Below are positions 1-8,475 of a DNA stretch of 22,128 nucleotides, one piece after another (the stretch's first letter is position 1; each line of letters opens with the position of its first letter). The notes under the pieces are model-generated. The model made no database searches. It was not told the origin of the DNA and saw only the letters and a list, made by a program, of their open reading frames with translations. The position numbers and the translations under genes are program-made. Source of the DNA: SZUA-448 sp964602475 (GTDB lineage: Bacteria; Bacillota; Clostridia; Lachnospirales; Lachnospiraceae); NCBI GenBank assembly GCA_964602475.1, contig CAZRRN010000045.1:1-22128 (forward strand), in the 5' to 3' direction.

Positions 1-1051
1 TGAGGTTCTGGTACATGATTTTGATGTAATATTAAATGATCCTGAGGTACGGGTTGTTGTAGAAGTTATGGGAGGCGTTGAACCGGCGTACACCTATGTG
101 AAGAAAGCGCTGCTTCAGTGTAAAAGCGTCTGTACCTCCAATAAAGAACTGGTGGCAAGACATGGCGCAGAGCTGCTGGAAATTGCCAGATCAAACAATG
201 TAAACTTTCTGTTTGAAGCGAGCGTCGGCGGCGGAATCCCGATTATTCGTCCGCTTAACCAATCCCTGACAGCAGATGAAATCGAAGAAATCTCGGGTAT
301 ATTGAATGGAACGACCAACTATATGCTGACCCAGATGCGGGATATGGGAATGGATTTTGATACTGCGTTAAAAGAAGCGCAGGAGAAGGGCTATGCAGAA
401 CGCAAGCCGGAAGCGGATGTTGAAGGGTTTGATGCCTGCAGAAAAATTGCAATTCTGACTTCTCTGGCTTATGGGATGCAGGTACAGTTTGAAGATATTT
501 CAACTGAAGGCATAACAAAGATTACACCGGAAGACATTCGTTATGCGGATGCACTTGGCGGAGCAATCAAGCTTCTTGCCACAAGCAGGAAGGTTGACGA
601 TAAGGTATATGCAATGGTGGCACCGAAGCTGATTTTCCCGGATTCCCCGTTATTTGCAGTAAATGGTGTATTTAATGCAATCATGGTACGCGGAAATGTT
701 CTGGGAGAGGTGATGTTCTATGGCAGCGGCGCCGGAAAGCTTCCGACCGCCAGCGCTGTCGTATCGGATGTTGTAGATGCGGTAAAACACCAGCATGTAA
801 ATATCATGCAGCTGTGGAGCAGCAGAAAGCTTGATCTTGCAGATAATGATACTCTGAAGAACCGCTTCTTTGTACGTGTACCGGAGAGTGAGCAAAAGCT
901 TGCCGGGGAGCTGTTCGGAATTGCACAGACAGCAAAGCTTGGAGATCTGGAGAATGAGTTTGCTTTTATTACGGAAATTCTGACCGAAAAGGAATTCCGG
1001 GAGAAAGCAGAAAAGCTGCACGTGATCTCATCGATTCGTGCGGAGCTGTAA
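1..1051 (+). CDS. hom: Homoserine dehydrogenase, 5' partial
   Basis: NAD(P)-dependent reduction of aspartate semialdehyde to homoserine, the branch point toward threonine and methionine. The reading frame is open from base 2, so the gene runs in from the left and the Met at 68 is internal. Visible family signatures are the end of the nucleotide-binding domain (VVEVMGG), then SNKELVA, then the catalytic-domain stretch with GGGIPIIRPL and NGTTNYML. The last ~80 residues (from FFVRVPE to FAFITEIL) look like the C-terminal ACT domain found in Gram-positive Hom proteins and used for threonine feedback. About 350 codons are present of a family length of 400-430. It is followed by a putative homoserine kinase and aspartokinase on the same strand, so this is an aspartate-family locus. 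The family assignment is certain; the missing N terminus is only due to the window edge. Confidence 0.95.
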   Translation, partial: EVLVHDFDVILNDPEVRVVVEVMGGVEPAYTYVKKALLQCKSVCTSNKELVARHGAELLEIARSNNVNFLFEASVGGGIPIIRPLNQSLTADEIEEISGILNGTTNYMLTQMRDMGMDFDTALKEAQEKGYAERKPEADVEGFDACRKIAILTSLAYGMQVQFEDISTEGITKITPEDIRYADALGGAIKLLATSRKVDDKVYAMVAPKLIFPDSPLFAVNGVFNAIMVRGNVLGEVMFYGSGAGKLPTASAVVSDVVDAVKHQHVNIMQLWSSRKLDLADNDTLKNRFFVRVPESEQKLAGELFGIAQTAKLGDLENEFAFITEILTEKEFREKAEKLHVISSIRAEL

Positions 1052-1225
1052 GTAAACCGCTGTGTGGGAAATAGATTGGAACTTTATGCACGATAATATG
1101 CGGAGCTTAACAGCGCTTTCGCCTGAAAGCTTTGTGTGGTGCCGGACCTGCTGTCCTCTTCTGTTCCTGCAATAAAATCATCGTATGGAGAAAAGAGTTA
1201 AGAACGCTTTGGCATGGAGGTAACT

Positions 1226-2434
1226 ATGAAATACATTGTAATTCTTGGTGATGGGATGGCGGATGAGCCGCTGGCTGAACTGAACGGTAAGACTCCGCTG
1301 GAAGCAGCGCATACTCCGATGCTGGACCAATTGGCAGGTATCAGTGAGCTTGGACTTGCCAAGACCATACCGAACGGAATGAAACCGGGAAGTGATACGG
1401 CCAATCTGGCAGTGCTTGGATATGATCCGGCAAAATACTATTCGGGACGATCTCCGCTCGAAGCATTGAGCATAGGAGTTCCGATGAAGGACAGTGATAT
1501 TGCGGTTCGCTGTAATCTTGTTACTGTATCGGAGGATGATCTTCCATATGAGGAAAAGACGATAGTTGACCACAGCTCCGGGGAGATTTCGACTGCGGAT
1601 GCAGCAGTGCTGATGGAAGCAGTTCGTAAGGAATTTGAGAACGAGACATATCAATTCTATACCGGTACCAGTTACCGTCATTGCCTGATAATTAATAATG
1701 GAAAAGTGATGGAGCTGGCGCAGCCGCATGATATTCTGGAGCGCGTTATCGGAGCCTATCTTCCTAAGGATGATGATCTTCGCGGAATGATGAAGAAAAG
1801 CTATGACATTTTAAATAACCATCCTCTGAATCTGCAGCGTGCGGCACAGGGTCTCAACAAGGCAAATTCACTCTGGTTCTGGGGAGCGGGAACCAAGCCG
1901 CTGCTGTCCTCTTTTGAAGAGAAGACCGGAAAGCGCGGAGCAATGATTTCCGCTGTGGATCTGTTAAAAGGAATTGCCATCGGCGCAAAGATGAAGGTAG
2001 TTCTTGTCGAGGGAGCAAACGGAACTCTTCATACAAATTATGAAGGAAAAGCGCAGGCGGCAGTTGACGTATTACTCAAAGAGGGGTATGATTTTGTTTA
2101 TGTTCACATTGAGGCACCGGATGAAATGGGGCACCAGGGCAGTATCGAACGCAAGCTGAAAGCAATCGAATACCTGGATGCACGCGTTATCCGGCCGGTA
2201 AAGGAAGCAATGGATGCAGCAGGAGAGGATTACAGGATGCTGGTTATGCCGGATCATCCGACGCCGATCTGCTGCCGGACTCATACTTCGGATCCGGTAC
2301 CTTTTCTTCTGTATGACAGCAGAAAAGGAAACAGTTTGCCACGAAAGGTATATTATAATGAAAGAGAGGCTGCTGAAAGCGGTGTATTTGTTGAGGAGGG
2401 ATACCGTCTGATCGACCGGCTCTTTCAAAAATAG
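1226..2434 (+). CDS. Cofactor-independent phosphoglycerate-mutase-like protein, probable homoserine kinase
   Basis: A 402-residue member of the archaeal-type cofactor-independent phosphoglycerate mutase (alkaline phosphatase) superfamily. Metal and phosphoryl-site candidates are D9 (GDGMADEP), S56 (PGSDTANLAVLGYDP), D299/H303 (EAPDEMGH), D343/H344 (MPDH) and H353 (RTHTSDP). A subfamily of these proteins sits in threonine loci and has been proposed to be a non-orthologous homoserine kinase replacing the GHMP-type ThrB. The position between hom and lysC, with no ThrB in view, supports that; a glycolytic mutase would not be expected here. An in-frame ATG at 1214 overlaps the ribosome binding site, but GGAGG at 1216-1220 is correctly spaced for ATG 1226, which begins the conserved MKYIVILGDGM, so 1226 is preferred. 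The 174-bp gap after hom shows no terminator. Superfamily certain; the kinase role is inferred from context. Confidence 0.85.
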   Translation: MKYIVILGDGMADEPLAELNGKTPLEAAHTPMLDQLAGISELGLAKTIPNGMKPGSDTANLAVLGYDPAKYYSGRSPLEALSIGVPMKDSDIAVRCNLVTVSEDDLPYEEKTIVDHSSGEISTADAAVLMEAVRKEFENETYQFYTGTSYRHCLIINNGKVMELAQPHDILERVIGAYLPKDDDLRGMMKKSYDILNNHPLNLQRAAQGLNKANSLWFWGAGTKPLLSSFEEKTGKRGAMISAVDLLKGIAIGAKMKVVLVEGANGTLHTNYEGKAQAAVDVLLKEGYDFVYVHIEAPDEMGHQGSIERKLKAIEYLDARVIRPVKEAMDAAGEDYRMLVMPDHPTPICCRTHTSDPVPFLLYDSRKGNSLPRKVYYNEREAAESGVFVEEGYRLIDRLFQK

Positions 2435-2490
2435 AACTACCGTACCGGATTATCGGTCTGCGGTATACCAAGTTATGTTAAGGAGGAACT

Positions 2491-3702
2491 ATGTTAATAG
2501 TTAAGAAATTCGGTGGTACTTCGGTTGCCAATAAGGAACGCATCTATAATGTTGCACGCCGCTGTATCGAAGAGTATAAGAAGGGAAATGATGTTGTTGT
2601 TGTTCTGTCGGCAATGGGGAAGCAGACGGATGTACTGATTGCACAGGCGAAGGATATCAATCCGAACCCGCCCAAACGTGAAATGGATATGCTGTTTACC
2701 ATCGGGGAACAGACTTCGGTTGCTTTGATGGCAATGGCAATGGATGCTCTTGGAGTTCCGGCTATTTCGCTGAATGCATTTCAGGTCGCTATGCATACGA
2801 CCTCTGCATACGGGAATGCACGTCTGAAACGCATTGATACCGAGCGAATCCGGAATGAGCTGGATGCCAGAAAGATTGTAATTGTGACCGGCTTCCAGGG
2901 AATTGATAAGATGGAAAATTACACCACACTCGGACGCGGCGGTTCTGATACGACTGCAGTTGCTCTTGCAGCCTCTCTGCATGCGGATGCCTGTGAGATT
3001 TATACTGATGTGGACGGAGTATACACCGCCGATCCGCGAATCGTAAGAACAGCAAAGAAAATGGAAGAAATCACCTATGATGAAATGCTGGATCTGGCAT
3101 CGCTCGGGGCAGGAGTTTTACATAACCGTTCAATCGAAATGGCGAAAAAATACGGAGTACAGCTGGTAGTACGTTCCAGCTTAAATGAATCAGAAGGCAC
3201 AGTCGTAAAGGAGGAAGTTAAAATGGAAAGAATGCTTGTCAGCGGAGTGGCATGCGATAAAAATACAGCCAGAATCGCAGTAATCGGTCTGGAGGATCAG
3301 CCGGGTGTAGCCTTTAAGCTGTTCAATCATCTGGCACGCCACAACATCAATGTAGACGTTATTCTGCAGTCAGTCGGACGTGACGGAACCAAGGACATCA
3401 GCTTTACCGTAGCGAAGGATGATGTAGAGGAGGCTCTTGCAACCCTGAACCGTCATAGAGAAACCAGTCTGAAATGCGATAAGATTGATGTTGATAAGGA
3501 TGTCGCAAAGGTATCCGTTGTGGGAGCAGGAATGATTTCCAATCCCGGAGTCGCTGCTATGATGTTTGAGGCAATGTACAACGAGAATATCAATATTAAA
3601 ATGATTTCGACTTCCGAAATTCGGATCACCGTCATCATCGACGAAGTAGATGCAGACCGGGCAATGATAGCTGTACATGATAAATTTGCACTGGGTGAAT
3701 AA
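2491..3702 (+). CDS. lysC: Aspartokinase (aspartate kinase), with ACT regulatory domains
   Basis: Phosphorylates aspartate to aspartyl-4-phosphate, the first step toward lysine, threonine and methionine. The 403-residue protein has the kinase signature KKFGGTSV (residues 5-12), VVLSAMGKQTD (37-47), the nucleotide-binding stretch GRGGSDTTAVALA (148-160) and YTDVDGVYTADPR (171-183). Two ACT units follow (about 262-330 and 340-400) with the effector-type segments DQPGVAF and ISNPGVAAMMF. Length and layout match the Bacillus LysC (aspartokinase II) type. Its start is fixed by AGGAGG at 2481-2486. It lies 56 bp after the putative homoserine kinase, consistent with an operon, although it could also serve lysine synthesis. 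An internal ribosome binding site and ATG at 3223 are listed separately. Confidence 0.96.
   Translation: MLIVKKFGGTSVANKERIYNVARRCIEEYKKGNDVVVVLSAMGKQTDVLIAQAKDINPNPPKREMDMLFTIGEQTSVALMAMAMDALGVPAISLNAFQVAMHTTSAYGNARLKRIDTERIRNELDARKIVIVTGFQGIDKMENYTTLGRGGSDTTAVALAASLHADACEIYTDVDGVYTADPRIVRTAKKMEEITYDEMLDLASLGAGVLHNRSIEMAKKYGVQLVVRSSLNESEGTVVKEEVKMERMLVSGVACDKNTARIAVIGLEDQPGVAFKLFNHLARHNINVDVILQSVGRDGTKDISFTVAKDDVEEALATLNRHRETSLKCDKIDVDKDVAKVSVVGAGMISNPGVAAMMFEAMYNENINIKMISTSEIRITVIIDEVDADRAMIAVHDKFALGE
3223..3702 (+). CDS. Internal in-frame start: possible aspartokinase beta (regulatory) subunit
   Basis: Within lysC an AAAGGAGG sequence (3207-3214) lies 8 bases before an in-frame ATG (codon 245). 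Translation from there would give a 159-residue protein made only of the two ACT domains. In Bacillus subtilis aspartokinase II, alpha and beta subunits come from the same reading frame with the beta start at nearly the same position, forming an alpha2beta2 enzyme. The spacing and strength of the site here equal those of ordinary genes in this window. The sequence cannot show that the product is made; KEE codons alone could produce part of the purine-rich run. Confidence 0.6.
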   Translation: MERMLVSGVACDKNTARIAVIGLEDQPGVAFKLFNHLARHNINVDVILQSVGRDGTKDISFTVAKDDVEEALATLNRHRETSLKCDKIDVDKDVAKVSVVGAGMISNPGVAAMMFEAMYNENINIKMISTSEIRITVIIDEVDADRAMIAVHDKFALGE

Positions 3703-3732
3703 CCGACAGCAGTTAACCTCATGGAGGAAAAG

Positions 3733-5287
3733 TTGAACAGAAAATATGGTATCATTTTACCGATACTGATTATCCTGCTGACTGCCTGCGGGCAGAAAGG
3801 ATACACGAATTATGAACATCTGACGGAATCTCCTGCTACGGAGGTTCCGTTTTTGACGTCTCCCGTCAAACCTCTGGAGAACCCTGAAGNNNNNNNNNNN
3901 NNNNNNNNNNNNNNNNNNNNNNNNNNNNNNNNNNNNNNNNNNNNNNNNNNNNNNNNNNNNNNNNNNNNNNNNNNNNNNNNNNNNNNNNNACGGTGAAAAA
4001 GAGGATCCGAATGTTGCGATATTTGACCCGTATGATGGCGAGAGCTGGATTCGGCGTTATTCCGGTGATGTGAAACCGGTAATGACGGAAAATGAAATCC
4101 AACAGCTTAATTTAGCCGATTTTTCCATTGAGGGAACCGGTCTTAGTGATTTGTCCAAGGAACATTTGTATACCGTAGGGGAAGTAAGCAAAATGATACA
4201 GGAATACGCCGTTCCTGATCGCAAATATCTGGACAATCAAGAGCTGACACAGGAAGCAAGGCAGCAGCTGCTATTGAACCGCAATCTGGAAATTCTTTCG
4301 AACAATACGGAATCGGTATCAGCAGCATACGGAATCCTTGCCGAAACCACCGATCTGCGGAGCTTTCCGACTGAGCTTCGGATGACATCCAAACCGGACG
4401 GACGCTTTGATTATCTTCAGGAAACAAAGCTTCTGATTGGCGAGGCAGTGATCGTACTCCACAAAAGCAGCGACGGGGAATGGTGTTTTGTACAGGCAGA
4501 GAATTACTGCGGCTGGATTCAAGAAAAAGCGATTGCGTACTGCAGCAGGAAAGAAATGCTTGAAATATATGAGTGTTCAGAGCCGGCTGTCGTAACGCGA
4601 AACGGATTATATTCTGTGGGCGAACAGACAGAGTATCTTCGTATGGGGACAAAATTTGCCACCGAAACCAGACGGGACGGAATTGTCCTGCTACTGCCGA
4701 AGCGCGATGTGGATGGAACATTGAAGCTAGTGGAGTTCTATGCAGCAAAGACTGCAGAGAACTCCACCTATGAAGCACTGTATGATGATATTCATATCGG
4801 ATACCTGTCTTATACGAGGAGCAACCTGATCCGGTTGGCGGTGAGCCTTCTTGGAACGCCGTATGGCTGGGGTGATGCACTGCCGGCCGGAAGTGAGACA
4901 GGGCTTACCGGTGATAACGGAATGGACTGTTCCTCTACCCTCTCTGCTGTATTTCGCTGTTTTGGAATTGTGATGCCCCGAAATACAGGAGCACAGAGAA
5001 GCATGGCGGGGGTGATGCTTGATCTTAGTGTCCTTGCCAATAACGACAGACTGTTTCAGATTGCTGAATACCCTGCAGGAAGTTTGCTGTTCATGCCGGG
5101 ACATGTCATGCTGTATCTGGGTGATTTCGATGGAACAGCCTATATTCTGCATAACACGACCACAGCAGCCAGGGATGACGGTGAAAGCGATGATTATTAC
5201 TGTTGCTGTATCACCACACTGAACATAGGAAAAACCGGACGGACACTACTTGACCGGCTGATACAGATCTCTGCTTTGAAAAAATAG
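3733..5287 (+). CDS. Lipoprotein with SH3-like domain and NlpC/P60 peptidase domain (contains assembly gap)
   Basis: Predicted secreted cell-wall hydrolase cutting peptide stems of peptidoglycan. The N terminus is a lipoprotein signal ending in LTAC, with the lipidated Cys at residue 19 from the preferred TTG start at 3733. GGAGG at 3723-3727 is correctly placed for that TTG, while the ATG at 3721 has no ribosome binding site. The run of 100 Ns (3890-3989) interrupts the gene. The frame before it and the frame after it (open from 3992) differ by one base, so the true missing length is not 100. After the gap come an SH3-like segment (around 4396-4540, ending CGWIQEKAI) and a C-terminal NlpC/P60 domain. 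The domain has Cys in MDCSS (4928-4930), His in GHVMLYLG (5102-5104) and a second His in ILHNTT (5150-5152). The domain order fits clostridial SH3/NlpC_P60 proteins. A real frameshift hidden in the gap cannot be excluded. Confidence 0.88.
3890..3989. other. Assembly gap (100 Ns)
   Basis: Exactly 100 consecutive Ns, the usual placeholder for a scaffold gap of unknown size. It splits the lipoprotein gene; the flanking coding frames disagree with a 100-base spacing, so the number is arbitrary. Confidence 0.97.
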
Positions 5288-5311
5288 CAAAAAAAAATTA
5301 CTGAGGTACGA

Positions 5312-6649
5312 ATGAAAATTACAGCACAGAAGGATTTTAAGCGATTTGATTTTACTATGAAACCAAGACGGCAGATGCAGCTTTTAAGACCGGTTACCTG
5401 GCTCCTTAGCTTTCCGGCGGTATGGAAGCACAGGACGAAGATTACGAAGGTCAACATGGAAGGGTTGAAGCCGCCTTTTATTCTGTTGTGCAACCATAAT
5501 GCTTTTTTTGATTTTATGGTGGCAACAGTGGCACTGTTTCCGTGGCGGGCGAACTATATTGTCGCTATTGACGGGTTTATCGGACGGGAAGGGCTGATGC
5601 GGAATGTCGGCTGTATCTGCAAAAGAAAGTTCACCAATGATATTTCTGTCATCCGGCATGTTCGTACAGTACTGAAGAACGGTGATATCGCTGTAATTTA
5701 CCCGGAAGCAAGATACTCCCTGTGCGGAACCAATGCAGTTCTGCCGGAATCTCTCGGTAAAATGTCCAAGATGCTCGGAGCTCCCGTAGTGACGCTGATT
5801 ACGCGAGGAAACCATATCAACTCTCCGTTCTGGAATCTGAAGGAACGCGGCAACCGTACAGAAGCCTGTCTGAAACAGCTGATTACCAAAGAAGAGATAG
5901 GAAAGCTTTCTGTAAATGAAATTAATCGGAGAATCACTGCGGAGTTCATCTATGATGATTTTGCATGGCAGCGTGATAATAAAGTGCGGGTTACCTATGC
6001 AGACCGCGCAAAAGGACTTCACAAGGTACTATACCAGTGTCCAGTCTGTAGTTGTGAGTACCACATGAATTCCGGTGGCAGTGAGCTTTGGTGTGATGCC
6101 TGTGGAAAACACTGGAATATGAATTATTACGGGGAACTGGAAGCAGTCGGCGAAAATGCCGGATTTTCTCATATCCCGGACTGGTACGAGTGGGAGAGAG
6201 CGCAGGTCCGCAGGGAGATTGAGAACGGAAGCTACCGTCTGAAGGTGCCTGTTCATATTGATTCTCTGCCAAATGCAAAGGGATATATACCGCTTGGAGC
6301 GGGACAGTTACTTCATGATAAGAACGGGTTCACTGTAGCCGGGCATTATGCAGGAGAGGATTACCGGATTGAAAAGTCCGTCAAATCTCTGTATTCCTGC
6401 CATATTGAATATAACTATCTCGGTAAATACGGAGATTGTATCGATCTGAATACTCTGACAGATACATTTTATATTTATCCGGAAGGACACAATTTTTCCG
6501 TAACAAAGATTGCGCTTGCGACAGAAGAACTGTACGAAGCGGAAAAACGTAAAGAAGCGGAACAGCTGCGACAGCAGGATGCAGCGGCACAGCAGAGCCT
6601 GGACTGTAAGACAGCAGGATGCAGCGGCACAGCAGAGCTTGCACAATAA
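5312..6649 (+). CDS. PlsC-like acyltransferase with zinc-knuckle-like C-terminal region
   Basis: A 445-residue protein whose N-terminal half is a glycerolphosphate/lysophospholipid acyltransferase domain. It has the catalytic HX4D motif as NHNAFFD (H62, D67), the acyl-acceptor block IYPEARYSL (129-137), and a hydrophobic membrane-association segment before it (about 24-38). It probably acylates a lysophospholipid or similar acceptor at the inner membrane face; the acceptor cannot be read from sequence. Residues 243-264 hold a CPVC...CDAC arrangement (C243, C246, C261, C264) typical of a zinc ribbon. About 150 further residues match no domain I can name. Ordinary PlsC proteins are ~200-250 residues, so this is a long variant. 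The gene starts 24 bp after the lipoprotein gene with GAGG upstream. Its last 26 codons lie in a 40-bp tandem repeat, giving an odd Q/A-rich tail. Confidence 0.88.
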   Translation: MKITAQKDFKRFDFTMKPRRQMQLLRPVTWLLSFPAVWKHRTKITKVNMEGLKPPFILLCNHNAFFDFMVATVALFPWRANYIVAIDGFIGREGLMRNVGCICKRKFTNDISVIRHVRTVLKNGDIAVIYPEARYSLCGTNAVLPESLGKMSKMLGAPVVTLITRGNHINSPFWNLKERGNRTEACLKQLITKEEIGKLSVNEINRRITAEFIYDDFAWQRDNKVRVTYADRAKGLHKVLYQCPVCSCEYHMNSGGSELWCDACGKHWNMNYYGELEAVGENAGFSHIPDWYEWERAQVRREIENGSYRLKVPVHIDSLPNAKGYIPLGAGQLLHDKNGFTVAGHYAGEDYRIEKSVKSLYSCHIEYNYLGKYGDCIDLNTLTDTFYIYPEGHNFSVTKIALATEELYEAEKRKEAEQLRQQDAAAQQSLDCKTAGCSGTAELAQ

Positions 6650-6689
6650 GACAGCAGGATGCAGCGGCACAGCAGAGCTTGCACTTTAA
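6570..6689 (+). repeat. 40-bp direct tandem repeat, three copies
   Basis: Units at 6570-6609, 6610-6649 and 6650-6689, each starting GACAGCAGGATGCAGCGGCA and ending TAA. Units 2 and 3 differ only in the last few bases; unit 1 differs slightly more. As 40 is not a multiple of three, unit 1 is read in one frame (RQQDAAAQQSLDCK) and unit 2 in the next (TAGCSGTAELAQ), with the stop codon at the end of unit 2. Unit 3 is untranslated. Confidence 0.95.
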
Positions 6690-6744
6690 GCAAACGGGAA
6701 CCGATGCAAGAAAAGTAATAAAATAGGAAAACCGGCGAAACTGC

Positions 6745-6773
6745 TTGACATTCACACGAATTTCCTCTATAAA
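6745..6773 (+). promoter_or_regulatory. Sigma-A-type promoter of prfC
   Basis: TTGACA (6745-6750), a 17-bp spacer, then TATAAA (6768-6773), 41 bp before the prfC start codon. Confidence 0.7.
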
Positions 6774-6813
6774 TAAATCGTTGTGCATAAACAGGCGCAG
6801 AAGTGAGGAAATC

Positions 6814-8403
6814 ATGACAGATTATTCTAAAGAAATCAACAGAAGACGCACATTTGCAATTATCTCCCATCCGGATGCAGGAAAGACGACACTGACAGAA
6901 AAGCTTTTATTATACGGAGGAGCTATCAATCTGGCAGGTTCGGTCAAGGCAAAGAAGACCGCGAAGCATGCGGTATCCGACTGGATGGAGATTGAGAAGG
7001 AGAGAGGTATTTCCGTCACTTCTTCTGTCATGCAGTTCGAATACGATAATTACTGCATTAATATACTGGATACCCCGGGACATCAGGATTTCTCGGAGGA
7101 TACCTACCGGACACTGATGGCAGCGGATTCTGCCGTCATGGTCATTGACGGTTCCAAGGGTGTCGAGGCGCAGACCATCAAGCTGTTTAAGGTTTGTGTT
7201 ATGCGCCATATTCCAATCTTCACATTTGTTAATAAAATGGACCGTGAAACACGTAACACCTTTGAACTGCTTGATGAGATTGAGACTGTGCTTGGAATCC
7301 GGACCTGCCCTGTGAACTGGCCGATTGGCTGCGGAAAGAACTTCCAGGGAATCTACACCAGAGAATCACAGACAATCAGCCGTTTTACCGCTGCCAATAA
7401 CGGGATGAAGGAAGTAATGACGGTTCAGGCAAAGATCGGAGACCCTTCTCTGGATGGGCTGATTGGAAAGGACAATCATGAAAAGCTCTACGAGGAAATT
7501 GACCTGTTAGATGGAGCCTGTGATGAATTTGATCTGGGTCGTGTACGTGCGGGAGAACTGACTCCGGTGTTCTTCGGCTCTGCGCTGACGAATTTTGGCG
7601 TGGAGGATTTCTTGAAGCATTTCCTCGTAATGACGACTACCCCGCTGCCCCGTATGTCTGATAAGGGTGTGATTGATCCGATAAAAGAAGAATTTTCAGC
7701 TTTTGTATTCAAAATACAGGCAAATATGAACAAGGCACATCGCGACCGGATTGCTTTCATGCGTATCTGTTCCGGAAAGTTTGATGCAGAGAAGGAAATC
7801 TACCATGTGCAGGGAGAACGTAAGCTACGGTTGTCCCAGCCGCAACAGCTGATGGCACAGGAGCGGAAGATTCTTGACGAAGCTTACGCAGGAGACATTA
7901 TCGGTGTATTCGATCCCGGTATTTTTTCCATCGGTGACACGCTCTGCCAGCCGGGCGAAAAGTTTTGCTATGAGGGAATTCCTACCTTTGCACCGGAGCA
8001 TTTTGCTAAGATTCGTCAGGTTGACACCATGAAACGGAAACAGTTCACAAAGGGCGTGACACAGATTGCCCAGGAGGGAGCAATTCAGATTTTCCAGGAG
8101 TTCAATACCGGCATGGAGGAGATTATTGTCGGAGTTGTGGGCGTACTGCAGTTCGATGTACTGAAGTTTCGTCTGGAATCCGAATACGGCGTAGAGATCC
8201 GTATGGAAACAATGCCTTACGAGTACATTCGCTGGGTGGCAGACCGGACGGTCGATGTTGCAGCTCTGTCCGTAACCACCGACACCAAGCGGGTTTGTGA
8301 TATGAAAGGAAATCCGCTGCTGCTGTTTACTCATGCGTGGAGTATCAATACTGTACTTGACAGGAACAAGGGACTCAGATTAGAGGAGTTCCGAAAGAAT
8401 TAA
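6814..8403 (+). CDS. prfC: Peptide chain release factor 3
   Basis: GTPase that removes RF1/RF2 from the ribosome after termination; cytoplasmic. From ATG 6814 the protein is 529 residues, the family's usual length. The frame is open 23 codons further upstream, but GAGGA at 6805-6809 and the conserved start (MTDYSKEINRRRTFAIISHP) select 6814. GTP-binding motifs are HPDAGKTT (19-26), the switch region around ERGISVTSS (62-71), DTPGH (86-90) and NKMD (140-143). Beyond the G domain come the EF-G-like domain II and the RF3-specific C-terminal domain ending in RLEEFRKN. It has its own promoter and a terminator-like hairpin after it, so it is probably monocistronic. Confidence 0.97.
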   Translation: MTDYSKEINRRRTFAIISHPDAGKTTLTEKLLLYGGAINLAGSVKAKKTAKHAVSDWMEIEKERGISVTSSVMQFEYDNYCINILDTPGHQDFSEDTYRTLMAADSAVMVIDGSKGVEAQTIKLFKVCVMRHIPIFTFVNKMDRETRNTFELLDEIETVLGIRTCPVNWPIGCGKNFQGIYTRESQTISRFTAANNGMKEVMTVQAKIGDPSLDGLIGKDNHEKLYEEIDLLDGACDEFDLGRVRAGELTPVFFGSALTNFGVEDFLKHFLVMTTTPLPRMSDKGVIDPIKEEFSAFVFKIQANMNKAHRDRIAFMRICSGKFDAEKEIYHVQGERKLRLSQPQQLMAQERKILDEAYAGDIIGVFDPGIFSIGDTLCQPGEKFCYEGIPTFAPEHFAKIRQVDTMKRKQFTKGVTQIAQEGAIQIFQEFNTGMEEIIVGVVGVLQFDVLKFRLESEYGVEIRMETMPYEYIRWVADRTVDVAALSVTTDTKRVCDMKGNPLLLFTHAWSINTVLDRNKGLRLEEFRKN

Positions 8404-8444
8404 AGGAACAGCTTAATCAAATTGTAATAAATAATAAAGAAATA

Positions 8445-8475
8445 TGCAACTTTATCGCGGCTTGACTCGTCTAAT
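8445..8475 (+). promoter_or_regulatory. ECF-type promoter, probably autoregulatory for the downstream sigma factor
   Basis: TGCAACTTT (-35, 8445-8453) and CGTCTAAT (-10, 8468-8475), with 17 bp between TGCAAC and CGTC. This matches the AAC / CGTC architecture of Firmicute ECF promoters (SigV/ECF30-like). The start site would be near 8480, giving a ~125-nt leader before the sigma gene. I found no second copy of this motif in the window. Confidence 0.65.

Noticed and set aside
1052..1225. Search for a T-box or riboswitch before the PGM-like gene
   Set aside because: No stable hairpin, T-box sequence or terminator is apparent.
6570..6689. Short repeats resembling a CRISPR array
   Set aside because: Units are directly contiguous 40-mers with no variable spacers, and they lie partly in coding sequence.
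6475..6870. Minus-strand open frames rich in Cys/Leu across the 40-bp repeat
   Set aside because: They arise from the repeat read on the wrong strand and have no start signals.
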